Below, piece by piece: positions 1 to 11,837 of a stretch of 64,000 bases of DNA. The position numbers and the translations under genes are program-made. Every line of letters begins with the position of its first letter. The first letter of the stretch is position 1. Under the pieces are notes generated by a model, which made no database searches, was not told where the DNA came from, and saw only the letters and a program-made list of their open reading frames with translations. Location: the NCBI GenBank assembly GCA_002633005.1, contig NMRA01000147.1, positions 496,001 to 560,000 of the forward strand, read 5' to 3'. This DNA is from Phoronis australis (taxonomy: Eukaryota > Phoronida > Phoronidae).

Positions 1-502
1 CCCCATGGTCATTTTGCTCTCGTACGTGTTGCTGCATCACGCCTTATTGACAGATGTTTTTAAATATGTTCTATTCCTCCCAAGTTTCAGGATTCAGTAG
101 CCAAATTAAAAAGTCATATTTCATGGAAATATGCAAATTTAAACATATTCACGTTTTGATTTTATGATATGCAATGGTTTGTGATATAAAAAGCATCAAA
201 ACAAAACTATCCCTGACGTGATTGCAGCGATTTATAAGCTTTGTGTGATCCATGATCCAGAGAATAAAAGTCTCATTTCCTAATTTTAGCGTAGGTCGCC
301 ACAAATCATCACTTCGATATGATTTCAAAGATGAAGATTTGCAGTTATATCCTGTCAGTCAAATCTTCTGCAATTTATCTCTTAGGGTGCTGACACTTCT
401 AATATCTTACAGTTCTAGAAATCATTAGATATAAACCGTGAACGGATCAAAAGCAGATCGCATTAGTAATACTCTGAGAAAATAATTTAGCTTTGTCACC
501 TG
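1..502. other. Intergenic, nothing recognised
   Basis: AT-rich sequence with no reading frame, repeat or RNA-like structure that I can support. Confidence 0.5.
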
Positions 503-762
503 AGGCCCGTTCCAAGAAAACTAATTTAGCTAAGACAAATCTTAAATTTCAGTCTGTTTTAAGATAAAATTCAAATTTAACTCAACTTAAAGTCCGTTTC
601 AAGAAAGCAGGTTCTTAGGTTTGACTTGAGTTTTTGACTTAAGTTTTGTCTTAATTTTGACTAACATTCCGGAAGTGGAAGTTTCAAAGTTTGGGAGTTG
701 AGACAAATCTTAGACTCAAGTCAAAAATGAACTTTAGTCAGTTTCTTGGAACGCCGGGCCCC
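503..762. repeat. Inverted-repeat element, family A copy 1 (MITE-like)
   Basis: The element begins GGCCCGTTCCAAGAAA and ends with the near-complement TTTCTTGGAACGCCGGGCC. Between these ends, words such as GACAAATCTTA and ACTTAAG recur in both orientations, giving an imperfect foldback of about 260 bp. A second copy in the opposite orientation lies at 45434-45664. It has no coding capacity. The inverted ends and dispersed copies indicate a non-autonomous DNA transposon; the superfamily is unknown. Confidence 0.7.
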
Positions 763-3696
763 TGGTCTCCAGTTCTGCTTTGACTGTCGCTAGGACATTG
801 TCTAAAGACGCTCAGGTGGGACTTCACGTTCTCATCACATCTTATGCATGACAAAATGTTTTTGATTATTCTATTAATGGTGTTTCATTATTTACCAACG
901 CATTTGATTTCTTCAATGATATTTGGCAATGATAATACTAAATGTTTGTTCACACGATCACAATGTGCATTTCAATTACTCAAACAGTCCAAAAAGTGTT
1001 GACACTGCATTCAATTTTGCGTATCTTTGAGGAGGCAACTAGCAAATGGTACCTAGTAGGCCTACAGCGCTTCAGAATTAAGTAGGGGACGGTGGGGGAG
1101 GAGGGGGGGGGGAGGGGGTGTCCTAGANGGGGTTGTCGCAGCTACTCCGCCGTTCGGCCGTCAGCAACAACCATGAACCTAGTCGGCAAAACGTGGATTT
1201 CACTGAAACTTTCCATGTTTGACATTTATATATCAATCTCAGAAGTGCGATACGGTTTAGGATTTTTAGAAGTCTTAGTTTTATTGTACTGTGTCATCAA
1301 TACTAGACGAATACGACCGCAGTCATTTTTGTTTTACAAAAATGCCTAACGTTATGCGAGTTAAAATTGGCGTGGAAACCAAACTAAAAAAATCGAAAAT
1401 TCCTAACAGCGTTTTGAGGGATATAGGCAAGTTTTCATTTAAAGAAAGTTTTATTAAAACGAACTAACGGGTATTTTTGGAACATGAATGTAGGCTACCT
1501 AGTTTTTTAAAAATGAAAATTTGATTTAACTGGCTATAATTAAGGGTTGCCACGTTAATAACAACTAATGGCACGTAAGAAAAAGTGTATTTTTATAATC
1601 TTCAAGATCTTTCTCGTTGATACTGCCTAGTTAATCTGGTAATTGACTTTGAATTAACCTAAGGTCCCGCCTTTGTACCTGGTATCCTTACGACACACAT
1701 ATATGAGGCGCCACGAACCCGATTATGAACAGTTGCAACTTTATATGTTACGAAATATTTGTCGCCATTTAGATGGTGCAATGTTTTTCGTCACCATATA
1801 TCACACTAATGTACCATTGCATGGGCCACACTGTTGTACTGAGTTTTCTGAATGATTGATGTAGTAAACTGAAGTCAACACCCAGTGGGTTACCGGACAG
1901 TCGTACCTGAAAGGAGTAATGCATTAGCTGAATAATGAAACATAACCTAAATCGTCCGTGAGAGACCGGCCGGAGGTGGTATATGGTGCAACTCCGGACA
2001 GTCTGGGGTTAAAGAAAAGCACAGTTCAACTGTGAGTCGAAACCAATTGTGATAAACAGAGTAGTTCTACTACCTACGTCAGCTGCAGGTATGCTCATCT
2101 CTTATATGACACACAATGTGTGACTGGGCAAAGCGTTTTGAAAATAATATGGATAAATCAGCGGAGTGTGAGACCCCTGAGGTCCCTGTCAATTCCTCAC
2201 GACAGTTATACATTATGGAAGAAGATGTGAAAGGGGGCCGAGGAATGGGGCAATAAGATAAACTTGCATGCTGAAAATATACAAGGGAGTAACTCAGTAA
2301 CTGGGGGTATGAGATAAGGGACAATTACGAGAGGAGACCCAGGCGGCGGAGGTGATGTCCGAAAGCGAAGCGGACGCTGAGAGCTTGCTTGCGGATGCCT
2401 GAATGAGGTCGGGGCGGTAAAGGCCGTAAAGGGTCTTGCCAGAACCCGCCCCTATGGGTCCAAAGGAAAACTGTGGGATGGTCGGCGAGGAGGCGTTTGA
2501 GGTGAAAGTTAAGGGACTGGCAACGCGTATTAAAAGTGCCGTCATCGTGGAAACGGAGGAACACCATGCCGATGATGACCGACTGCACAGAAGGGTAATG
2601 GAGGATAGACTCGGAAAACGAAATTAGGTCAGGGGCCAGAGACAAAGCAAAGGGTGGGACTGGGGACGAGACAGGTCGTTGCCGGCGACAATACCTTAAT
2701 GAGGTGAAGGGACGGAGAGTGTTGAAACTTCAAAGAAAAATTGTGAGTGCAAACTGAAATTTGGAGAGAATTGTGGACGATGGCCCAGTGTTGCGACGAG
2801 ACAAAGAGATCACGTGGAACAATTAAACCAATAATCGTAGAACAAAGAGGGTCAATGACCCGAGAATCCAAACAATATGATAATGAGGACGAAGCAGTAT
2901 AGCTTACATAAAATAATTTAATACTTAAATAATTTTTATGTAACGACTCTCTGGTAATAAGGTGGACGTTTCCAGAGAACAGCAATAGTCAGCAGCTGAC
3001 TAGTGGGGGGCATAGGTTAAACATGCAACCAGTTTCCAAAATGCTAAAATTATCCCTGGTGGGCAGCACAGGTTAGAGTCATTCAAAAATATGCATGTGC
3101 CAAGGTTTTGGTAAAATTTTTATGAAATTTCACCATGAAAGAAATCTAGTTATGGAAACTTGGTGACCCTAGAGTTGACCTTACGACCGTTGGGAAATGA
3201 TATCGCACGTCTTTTTAATTGTCTCGGGATCTTGAGATATTTAAAAAAACGCGCGATGTCGTTTCTCAGCCACCGCATGACCTTTAGGTGCTTTGATAAT
3301 GAAATTCTAAAAAAATAATGTTCTTTGATTTTTTGAATGAAGATATCAGGAATATTGACTTTCTGTAATTCACATTTTTCCAGTGAAAGTCTTGAGCACT
3401 TTCGGTGCACCATGTAAAAGTCAATATTCAATAAAAAGAAATAAATCCTTATGTTTTGAACTATCTGCGTTATTCTTTCACAAGGAACTTGTAACTTAAA
3501 AGACAGCAGGTGTTGTATAGACTAAAAGTCCCAAGGAATCCAATGTGATTGAGATTGAAAAAATAAACGTCGCGACCATTTTATATTGAAATTTTGATTC
3601 TTACAAGTTGCACCGAAACACCGAAAGACTATAATTTTAACTCACCATGAAGTCTCTACGCCAGAATTTTTTCTAGTGGTCTTCATGTATTCAGGA
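763..3696. other. Intergenic, no gene supported
   Basis: Short overlapping frames occur on both strands, especially 2079-2985, but none shows a recognisable domain, splice sites or conserved motif. A G-rich tract at 1086-1118 runs into an ambiguous base at 1128. I see no other structure. Confidence 0.5.
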
Positions 3697-3870
3697 GGCA
3701 CTGTGGTGTAGAGAAATAAGTGTGCGCTTCCGTTAGTCAAGGTCGTGGGTTCGAGTCCCAATGGGGCACACTGCTGGATCCTTGAGTCAGGTTTCTAGCA
3801 CTTCAGCTTGGTTATAACTACATATTTTAATATGTACAACGTGTACTAGACCGCCTGCAGTTTTTTTAAG
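3697..3870 (+). repeat. Candidate tRNA-derived SINE
   Basis: The head resembles a tRNA gene. There is a GTGGTGTAGAG word where an A box would sit, and about 40 bases later GGGTTCGAGTCCC, a good B box whose TGGG/CCCA stem closes a TTCGAGT loop. A convincing acceptor or anticodon arm is missing, so this is not a functional tRNA. The non-tRNA sequence that follows suits a SINE body. A related head occurs at 33932-33993. Confidence 0.4.
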
Positions 3871-4930
3871 TGCTTCAAACTTCAATCCTCTAATGACGAT
3901 CAGTGCCAATGAATTTCTTTTCCAATAAAAATAATCATTATAATTGTTTTATTTCCTTGTCTTGACGCTGTTGTTCATTACATGAACATGTTTTGGGGGT
4001 TTCTTGACTTAACCAATTTGAAACTTCACTTACTTCACTTCGTGAATAATTGACTATGCCGGATTTATGGGTTAGCAAGGGGCAATTGTCCCGGGCCAGC
4101 TTTGAGAGTCGGAAAGAATGTGAAAGCATAAACTGGACGAGGGTGACTCCTAAATATGAAACGATAATGCTTTCAGAAAACAGGAGATGAGCGCCAGTTG
4201 ATGCCATCATTAAGGCATCCCTCCGTCAATTTCTCAATTAATATTAAGTGAAATACATTATCATCAAAAACGAAAAAAGTCAACGAAAAAGACAATGACT
4301 GAATACTCCATTACCCCTTGCCAGAGACTGGCCTTGGAGAAATCCGGTATCTGAATCAACTTCCACTCGAAAGTACGGGCAAAACAAATTTTGTTATAAA
4401 TCAGATCTTCTAATTTTTTGCGACAAAATAACGCTTCAATACCCTCGCCAAGTCTGTGTAGTTTGAAGCAATCGTAAAAGCACTTAGTTTGAAAAACGCT
4501 AAATCGCTGTGCAAGGGCAGAGTATACAATAGGACACTTTGTGTCACTGTGAGAAAGTGATTTAGCTAATAATGATTTTAATTCTCAAGAAAGGTACAAC
4601 AGCAGCAGGTGCAGGAGACAGAGCCGGTTTTGCGTATGCATACATATATACAAGGTACCCCACGCATACACACACACACACACACACATACATGCACGCG
4701 CAGATGTCCGCACGCACGTTTATGTGCACATGCATTTTTGTGTGTTTAGGTGTGCAGTGTAGGCCTATATGTTGCGCGTAATTCGTACGCAAGAGAAAAT
4801 TAAGAACCTGACATGACACGTACCTGTATAGTTAAATTTATGTCAAATGAAGTTTGAGAATTTAAGTAATCGAGAATACAGTCTTTTGACAATGCAAAAG
4901 CAATTATATCGGGGCTTGCCCACCATAATC
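3871..4930. other. Intergenic with a short CA repeat
   Basis: No gene is supported. A CA dinucleotide tract with a degenerate extension occupies about 4667-4690. The short frames across it on both strands are products of the repeat. Confidence 0.5.
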
Positions 4931-5953
4931 CTAATCAGCACAGTTACAGTCACACGTAGCGATATTTGCAAAGACCTTCCGGAAAGCTTTGTTCATGCCG
5001 GCATACACAAAAAAATTTACGGCGGAATTAGCTGCGGCCAGTGCCATGAGAATCGTTTGAATCCACGCTGGAATACGGTAATCGTAGTCAGCTGACGAAG
5101 ATATACCGATCGGTGTCCAGAAAACGTTGAACAGCACAAACACAACGAGCATGTTCTTGACAACACCGAAACTCTTGCGGTTCTGTCTGGCTTGAAGATT
5201 TCGAAGCTGCTCGATTCGCTGGCGGTCTTCGATGCTTTGGATCCCAGCACCGCTGGCGGAAGTCTGCGACTGGTCGGACGTGGTTGCAATGGAACGACGT
5301 ATTTTTCGAAATTTGCGTATCATGGCTGTATAACACCCAACAGTTATGGTAACCGTGGGAAAAAGAAATACAGAATCCAACATAATGGTAACATATAAAT
5401 AGCTTAAGTGGTCGTAACTCACGATCGTGCACATGGATGTTTTGAGATTGTATCCGTACTTTCCAAAACCCATCAAAGGAATTGAACTCTGAAAAAATGC
5501 CAAAAGCCACACCAGAACTAAACTGAGGCCAATGTTTTGCTTTGTAAAAGTTTTTTTGTAGAGTGCCTCGGATTTCACGACTTTGATATAGCGGTTAACG
5601 GCAACAAGACATAAGCTAAGCATAGACACAATCATACTAGAAACCATAAAATAACCTACGCACGTGCAAAGCACGCCGTAAGGCTTAGTTCCTGCTGTAA
5701 TCCACGCAACTTGCAAAGGACATACTCCGACGCAGATGAGTAAATCAGCAAACGCTAAATTGGTAATGTAAATATTATGGTCAACACGGAGTTTTTTCGT
5801 CGTCATCACAGCAATTATTGTGAAGCTATTTCCAATTGTTCCCAAAAAGGCAGTTAAACCGTATATCACTACTACAACTGTCGCAACCCACTTCGGAATG
5901 TCATCCAGACCGGGATCAGCTGCCGTTGTCAGCCACGAGCTACTGTTTTCCAT
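4931..5953 (-). CDS. Rhodopsin-class GPCR, melatonin receptor/Moody-like, single exon
   Basis: This is an intronless seven-transmembrane receptor of 340 residues. The frame stays open to a GTG at 5962, but the first ATG is at 5953 (MENSSSW), with an N-glycosylation site at Asn3. Landmarks counted from that Met are: TM1 GN with Asn42; TM2 NLAFADLL with Asp70; TM3 ending in NRY at 120-122 instead of DRY; TM4 Trp149; extracellular-loop Cys175 as likely partner of Cys96 or Cys98; TM5 Pro199; TM6 FWTP at 278-281; TM7 NFFVY at 313-317, with Phe where Pro is usual; and helix 8 NKAFRKVF. A Cys-rich tail (CDCNC) may be palmitoylated. NRY and the modified TM7 motif resemble melatonin receptors and the Moody/Tre1 group. 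The ligand cannot be inferred; other orphan class-A receptors remain possible. No frameshift is seen, so it is probably functional. Confidence 0.88.
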   Translation of the reverse strand: MENSSSWLTTAADPGLDDIPKWVATVVVVIYGLTAFLGTIGNSFTIIAVMTTKKLRVDHNIYITNLAFADLLICVGVCPLQVAWITAGTKPYGVLCTCVGYFMVSSMIVSMLSLCLVAVNRYIKVVKSEALYKKTFTKQNIGLSLVLVWLLAFFQSSIPLMGFGKYGYNLKTSMCTIVSYDHLSYLYVTIMLDSVFLFPTVTITVGCYTAMIRKFRKIRRSIATTSDQSQTSASGAGIQSIEDRQRIEQLRNLQARQNRKSFGVVKNMLVVFVLFNVFWTPIGISSSADYDYRIPAWIQTILMALAAANSAVNFFVYAGMNKAFRKVFANIATCDCNCAD

Positions 5954-6932
5954 AATTTTCACTTGTCCGTTTGCGGAATGGGCTTATTTAAGAGACAACA
6001 GCTACTAGCTACCTGTTATAAGTGAAGACGGCAGCGACCTCCTTGTGTTACTGCAAGACTGCGGGTTGATCCGTCGTATTTATTGTGATCAATATTTATA
6101 TGTGAAGAAGACTTCCGAGTTAATTAGTTGAGGTTAATGTCATACAGTATGATGGCGAGAGAAGAACAGGTATAAAATAAACTCTGACGGCCCATCGAGA
6201 CAACATTGGAAATAAACAAATAGGTGAGAGTGAACGCACAGTGGTGGAATGCAAGGTTTTTAAGTGTACGTGATCGAATAACGGAGCTAAACTTACGTTC
6301 AGGTTGCCAGCAGATGTTATCAAACCCGTTAGTGAGTTACATCGCGATAGGTGGAATAGGTAAAAATGAAAAAAGACGAGGCGAGCGGATAAACACAAAG
6401 GACTGAATTGGTGAAATTATCGGCAATGGACAGTCCCGGGCAGTCAGGCCACGCCCATCATAGTTACTAATGCAAATGTCGCATTAGAGTTAATTTAATC
6501 CAATATTTAGAAAATCCTTTGCAAGCGTACCAAAGTAGCAGATTCTCTACGATGGGCTTTTGATCATATTTCACTGAAATCGTTGCCAAAAATTCGCACT
6601 AAGAAAATGTGACTTGTGGAAGCAAACCAGCTGCTGCGCACAACGGTATATCCACGATACCAAAACTTTTACCCCCTCCTGAGACAACGCCACCCCAGTT
6701 ATTGATATGAGACCGGTAAGCCTCATTCACATATGTCTGAACAACCGATTCTTAAATGAGCGCAAATGAGAAAACGGAGAAGCAGCGACCTGAGAGCTGT
6801 CGTCATGAAGTGAACTATAGATTAGATCACAGCTCGATGATGGTTACCCGCACATGGCGTGCAAAATGCTCACCTATTCATAGCGTTCGCAGTAAACAAG
6901 AGTAAATGAATAACACACGAGGTCCTAGCACA
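5954..6932. other. Upstream region of the GPCR gene, nothing specific
   Basis: This interval contains the 5' flank of the minus-strand receptor. I see no convincing TATA box at a sensible distance, no further exon and no repeat. Confidence 0.4.
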
Positions 6933-7064
6933 GGTCCTAGCGTTACTGAACTCTACCCTGATCTAGCCCAAATCACGTCCTCTCATTGAAAATTCATGGC
7001 GATATCTCGTGGAATCTCGCCACGAGATCTTGCTTTTCTAACCAGGTATTAGCGTTATTGAACT
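6933..7064 (-). repeat. Inverted-repeat element, family B copy 1
   Basis: A MITE-like unit of about 130 bp. It starts GGTCCTAGCGTTACTGAAC and ends with a degenerate counterpart, AGCGTTATTGAACT. Internal words (TAGCCCAAATCACG, GATCTTGCTTTT) match, in reverse, the copies at 7216-7347, 7368-7490 and 55497-55628. Confidence 0.65.
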
Positions 7065-7215
7065 CGATTCAGGTACTGAACACCAGCGAGGTCAGGCATT
7101 CGCCTTAAGTTACTGCCTCGCTTGACAAACTAATTACAGCTCATTTTACGACCTTTACGGTAAAGGTAAAGTAAACAGGTCCCTCTTCAAAATGGCTGCC
7201 GAGAACCAGCCTCCT

Positions 7216-7347
7216 ATTCAGTAACGCTAGGACCTCGCTATAAAGCAAGATTTCGCGGGATTACACAAGATATTACCACATATCTTAAATGAGAACACAT
7301 GACTTTGGTTATACTTCAGCTAGCGCAGGTTCCAGCGTTTCTGAACG
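7216..7347 (+). repeat. Inverted-repeat element, family B copy 2
   Basis: The ends are ATTCAGTAACGCTAGGACC and CCAGCGTTTCTGAACG. The interior carries AAAGCAAGA, a GAGATTAC-type word and GAGAACACATGACTTTGG, all shared with the next copy 20 bp downstream. Confidence 0.65.
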
Positions 7348-7367
7348 CACACCAGCCTCCCGATTCC

Positions 7368-7490
7368 CGTTCAGTAATGCTAGGACCTCGCTAAAAAGCA
7401 AGACTGCGAGATTACGTGAGAGATTGCCGTGTATTTTAAATAAGAACACGTGACTTGGGCTAGATTTTAGCTAGGTCCTAGCGTAGGTCA
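7368..7490 (+). repeat. Inverted-repeat element, family B copy 3
   Basis: Begins CGTTCAGTAATGCTAGGACC and ends near GCTAGGTCCTAGCG. It follows copy 2 head to tail; both are preceded by a CAGCCTCC word, which may belong to the element. No reading frame. Confidence 0.65.
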
Positions 7491-7723
7491 CGCCAGTTTT
7501 CACCGAATGACGTCTATCTCCGGTTTTTTAGTAAACTGGTTTCCGGTAACCATTTCAAGAGGGACCCGTTTACTCCACTTCTACCCATTTTACTACCAAC
7601 GTGAGTTAAGAGTTTAGCTAATTTTTATTCAAGATGCGTTGCTCTTCGCCTGCGGTTTGAACGCATTAGTGCGTTCCGAATTAGCGAGATCACGAAAGAC
7701 AACGCGACCAACCCATACAAAAA

Positions 7724-8150
7724 CATTCTATAGAATCCTATAGGAATTCCTACAGGAATATCGATTTTCTATAGGATTCCTATAGGATCAAGATTTCCTA
7801 TAGTAACTCCTATAGAAAAAATCCTTTATGAAATTTTTCAGAAATCTGATTTGTAAACATTTTAACAAACAAATAGCCTAAGAGTAAGATATCGGTTTGT
7901 TTTATTTACTTTCAGCTCTTCTGAGTCATTAATTTTTGTAAATTTTAATATTCAAGTGAGTCTTATATGTTAATTGCTTCGTCATTTTGATGTTCTTATA
8001 GGATGCTATAGGGTTTCCTATAGAAATCCTATAGCATCCTATAAGATATTGGGGCAAAATCCAATTGAATTTCCTATTGGATCCTATAGGATTTCCTATA
8101 GCAAATCCCACAGAATATCCTATTGGAATTCAGTTGGAAATCCTATTGTA
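7724..8150. repeat. Arrays of the palindrome TCCTATAGGA
   Basis: Two blocks (7724-7824 and 7995-8150) are built almost entirely of variants of the perfect 10-bp palindrome TCCTATAGGA (for example TTCCTATAGGATT, TCCTACAGGA, CCTATTGGA). They are separated by about 170 bp of ordinary AT-rich DNA. Both strands are open in places, so the translations show repeated SYRIS/NPIASYK strings, which come from the repeat and are not evidence for a protein. Confidence 0.75.
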
Positions 8151-10304
8151 ACTTTTCGTTATGGGAAATTACGGGTGTTTCGCGATATGCGTAACATGCC
8201 AAAATGCCGACCACTGAAACGAGTAGTCAGCAAGGAAGAAATACGAAATTATGTGAGTTGCCGTCCGCCGCAAGTTGTTTGGCAGTTCCCAGCCACTAGG
8301 GAACTGATCCCTGCACATGCTTGTCTCTGCGGGCGTAAGGGGTTTAAAGTTTCTCCAGTCTGACCAGACTTCAAATTCTTCACATCCAGATGTCAACGTT
8401 CATGCGGTTACTGGCAACTCTGCAGCGGGACAAAACTTCCATGACCAAACCACTTCGCAAAGGCAAACGTGGACCGAAGAAAAACCCTACGCGTAACTGA
8501 GCCGACAAACGGGCCTCGCGTCTAAGTTATGAGAATTGAGTACTGCAACATTCTTGGAACCCATGGCAGCAGTCTGATGCTTGAGAAAGTCACTGCTAGT
8601 TTTTGACACTCTCTTATTCCAAGACACTAAATTCAAAGACCGCTCAGAATTTGAGTCGGACAATTTTGAATTCCCGAGAGGAGGCATGATGGTCTAGCTT
8701 ATGCAGTCACCATTAGATCCAAGATACGCACTTTTCAGCTTGGTGGCTATATGATGAAGGGCTATCTCAGATTGTGACTCCCGAGTTTCCTACGTCTGGC
8801 CGACTTTGTCTCGAGCCGACACCGACCTGCTGGATCTCAGCACTCTAGCGGTATAGTCCCCGGAAATTGTTGTTTTCAAGGACATTTTTGTGTTTTTTTT
8901 TATTTATTTCAACCTAACAGAGGTACGTTTTTGTTATTCATAAACCCGTAGGCTGGCGTTCAGCTGAACTTCTCTCCCGGTCAAAATTCAGAGATTCGAT
9001 CTGCACATGCAGGGAGGGGCACTGGATTACTGCCGGTAACTCAAAGCCTTGGTCGAGCTGTTGTCACTAAACATAAACTGTTGAATTACTTTTTGACGTG
9101 TACCTCTAGTATACACTATGTCTGTAGAGTTAGACAGAGCTCATTTTGAAGTTGTTCAGACATGATATTTAGATTTATGAAGCTTTAAAAAAGAATTTGA
9201 GTTATTTTCGTAAATACCCTATTTTTGCAACTACCACACCAGGCTTGTAATCTTNAAATCCCTGGTCGCCAAATGGGAAATGCGCTCGGCAAAACAAGGA
9301 AATTCTATAACGACGGCGATGTTTTTAGTCGATCGGAAAAATATGGATAAACCGCCGTGTGTATCATAACCAACGACTTCGGCTTTCACCCGCTCGGCTC
9401 TTATCACAGGGAACAGCAGGCAATGCCTCGATTTGTGTATGTGTGACTTCCCATAAGGAACAAAGAGTCACAGAATAGTTCGCCCTGAGTTTTGCCTAAC
9501 AGAACACACATCAATAGACTTGTCACCTTTTCTTCACTCTGTCAAATACCGTATGCAGATACCGTAATGAGAATGTTTGAAGTCATTTGAATAGTTCTAC
9601 AGATGAGCAGCGAAACGTTATTCTGCCATGCATTTTTGGCCGTTTCACTCCTACTGAAACGCAAGGTGGGCTGACAAACTAAAAGAGACAAAAGCAAAAA
9701 GTTGGCACTTTTCACCTCAAAAATCCAAACATGTGGAGCTCTTAATTCTGCGCTTAAAATATTACCATACAAAATCCTATTTTTACCTCATAATGTACTC
9801 AGTCTACGTTACTTGATCTATTCCATTACCTCCTGAGGTTTCAATAACTATCATTGCGTCAAAGTACGGCAGAGGAAAGCAATCCGGCAGGTAACCAATT
9901 CTTGATTTTATGCTCGCAGTTTAATCGTCATTTAAGACAATTTAAATCTGTTTACTGTGTTACGCCTTAGAATCCTTTATAAATCACTCAATTAACTTCT
10001 GCCTCATTACTTCAGAGTCATTACAGTGCCAATCACGCAACTGCGCTCAAGAGCAGCCTGAATACTCGCTCACCGCTTTCATATTCCTTTCTTCATCAAC
10101 AGACATTGAACACAATGGAAAAGTTTCTCTAAAATGAGAACTCACACCCTCCCCGCTTTTATCTCAACAGTAAACAACATATTGAACAGTGCACAGAAAA
10201 TTGTACCATTTCAATGGTACTTTGTATGCAATTCTTAACATGATTTCCCTCACTTTCTGTACAAACATTTTAACTCACTGATCAACGGCGTACATGTTAT
10301 CAGT
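8151..10304. other. Intergenic, nothing recognised
   Basis: No domain-bearing frame, splice-bounded exon or clear repeat was found. There is one ambiguous base at 9255. Confidence 0.5.
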
Positions 10305-10533
10305 GGCAGATCTACGATTTCAGTAAGGGGGGTTTAGGATTCAAGAGAATCCGAGGCGCGTAGCGCCGAGGAGAAGGAAGGTCGCGAGAGGGTTTCCCTC
10401 CTCCCGTGTAAGATTTTTTGGGATTTTTAGTAGCTAATTTCATTTTTCTGGCGATTTTTTCCAGTTTTTATTTTTGATCCTGTCCCGAGGGGGGGGGGGG
10501 TTTAAACCCCCTGAACCCCCCTGTAGATCTGCC
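10305..10533. repeat. Short inverted-repeat element ending GGCAGATCTAC
   Basis: The left end GGCAGATCTACG and right end TGTAGATCTGCC are reverse complements except for the last base. Inside are GGGGGGTTTAGGATT near the left end and a C-rich TTAAACCCCCTGAACCCCC near the right end, flanking an AT-rich centre. It is non-coding and about 229 bp long. Similar ...GATCCGCC.../GGGGCGGATCCAGG ends appear near 34230 and 44809. Confidence 0.6.
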
Positions 10534-10568
10534 TCTGGTTATTACCTTTCCTGTCCTATTACTTTTTG

Positions 10569-10591
10569 AATTAATGCCCTGCCAGCAAACA

Positions 10592-10638
<47 letters not shown>

Positions 10639-11820
10639 GTGTGTTGTGTGCGTGTGTGTGTTTTGTGCGTGTGCATGTGCGTGTGTATGTGTGTATGGTG
10701 CGGTGTGTGAGTGCGTTTGTTGTTATTTCGTTATGTTTTTGTTTATCTTCTTCTGCTATGATTTTTATTTTACAAACTGTTTATTAATCAGCACTATGTT
10801 GTAATACAGTAGCTCATTTTCTACATTTAATTAAACCACGTTAATTTTTCCGACCTTCTACCCCTCCCCACTCTGCCTTTCCTACACGTGAACAAAAAAT
10901 GGAAAGTCCCTAATAACATACACACAACTGCTAGTTACTGAGATACTTTATGTACGTTATTTCCTGAGTGTGTTGCGTTCATGATCATTTGACTAAACCT
11001 TTATGCAGTAATTTTGAAGTAGGATCGTCAAACCATTTCTGTCTTCAGGCATTCTTCCAGTTCACGAAGCAGACCCCTGGTTTCAAACAACATTCCGTAA
11101 TTAAAATGAATATGCCATCAGTAAATGAAACAAAGCGCTCTGGGTATCAATGTTGCGATATACCCATTTCTAAATAAATACTACACTACTCAACCTAATT
11201 CGAACGGGAGGTGAAGCAATAGGGTTTCACTAAAATTCTCCGGCTAAGCAATCCAATCTTAGAAAGCGCCACTTTCGAAACGTCAGTTGTTTGATACATT
11301 ATAATGTGTTCTTGTTCTTACGTCCCGGATCAGTTGCGTCTAAACAAAAGAACAACGTTATTATGTCAGAGGTTCAATTGGCGAGGTACCAGAAAGATAA
11401 ATTGTTCTTAAAATGGTCATAAACAACCTTAAATCACAAAAGACGCTTTTGGTGTAGACCACTCGCCGCTACGAAATTGGTCTCAATTTGTTCCTTAGTC
11501 AAATGGAATGCGATTTCAGGGCTTCAGAAAGAACTGGCAGGGTTGATTGAGATCACGCTCTCCAAGTTAGCTCGTCACTGAGTGTCATTTTATGAGTAGA
11601 GCATCGGCTCATTGAATAACAAACTATCAGATCTTGCAAACTTGGAAATCACTTTTCAGTTGAGTAATTAAGAATTTGAGACCGTTATTTGGCTGCTAGT
11701 GTTAAAAGTTTGCTTCTTGAACGGAAATCGAGTTTATCGCCGCTTTAGAAGAAAAAAGTTTTTGAGAAACGTTGCAAAAAAGAAATGTCGTTGGGTGTTT
11801 TATTGATTGATTTGTAAATT
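10569..11820 (+). repeat. Tandem 1.25-kb duplication, unit 1
   Basis: The unit begins AATTAATGCCCTGCCAGC, passes through a GT-rich microsatellite (10595-10720) and ends GATTGATTTGTAAATT. It is followed 17 bp later by unit 2. The copies differ by scattered single bases, small indels and microsatellite length. No gene lies inside; frames rich in alternating Cys-Val are readings of the GT tract. Confidence 0.85.
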
Positions 11821-11837
11821 NGAGCTTGCGATAGGTC

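Noticed and set aside
2079-2985. Overlapping short frames on both strands
   Set aside because: No recognisable domain, splice context or codon bias separates them from chance.
5951-5962. Earlier start (GTG) for the class-A receptor at 5962
   Set aside because: The codon at 5962 is GTG; the first ATG is at 5953 and gives a normal N-terminus.
5983-5991. TATA-like TTAAATAAG upstream of the class-A receptor
   Set aside because: Only about 30 bp from the start codon, leaving almost no room for a 5' leader.
7929-8363. Frames with repeated SYRIS/NPIASYK strings on both strands
   Set aside because: The periodic peptide comes from the TCCTATAGGA repeat and exists on both strands.
10574-10804. Cys-Val-rich frames over the GT repeats (also near 11807-12073)
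   Set aside because: They are translations of dinucleotide repeats.
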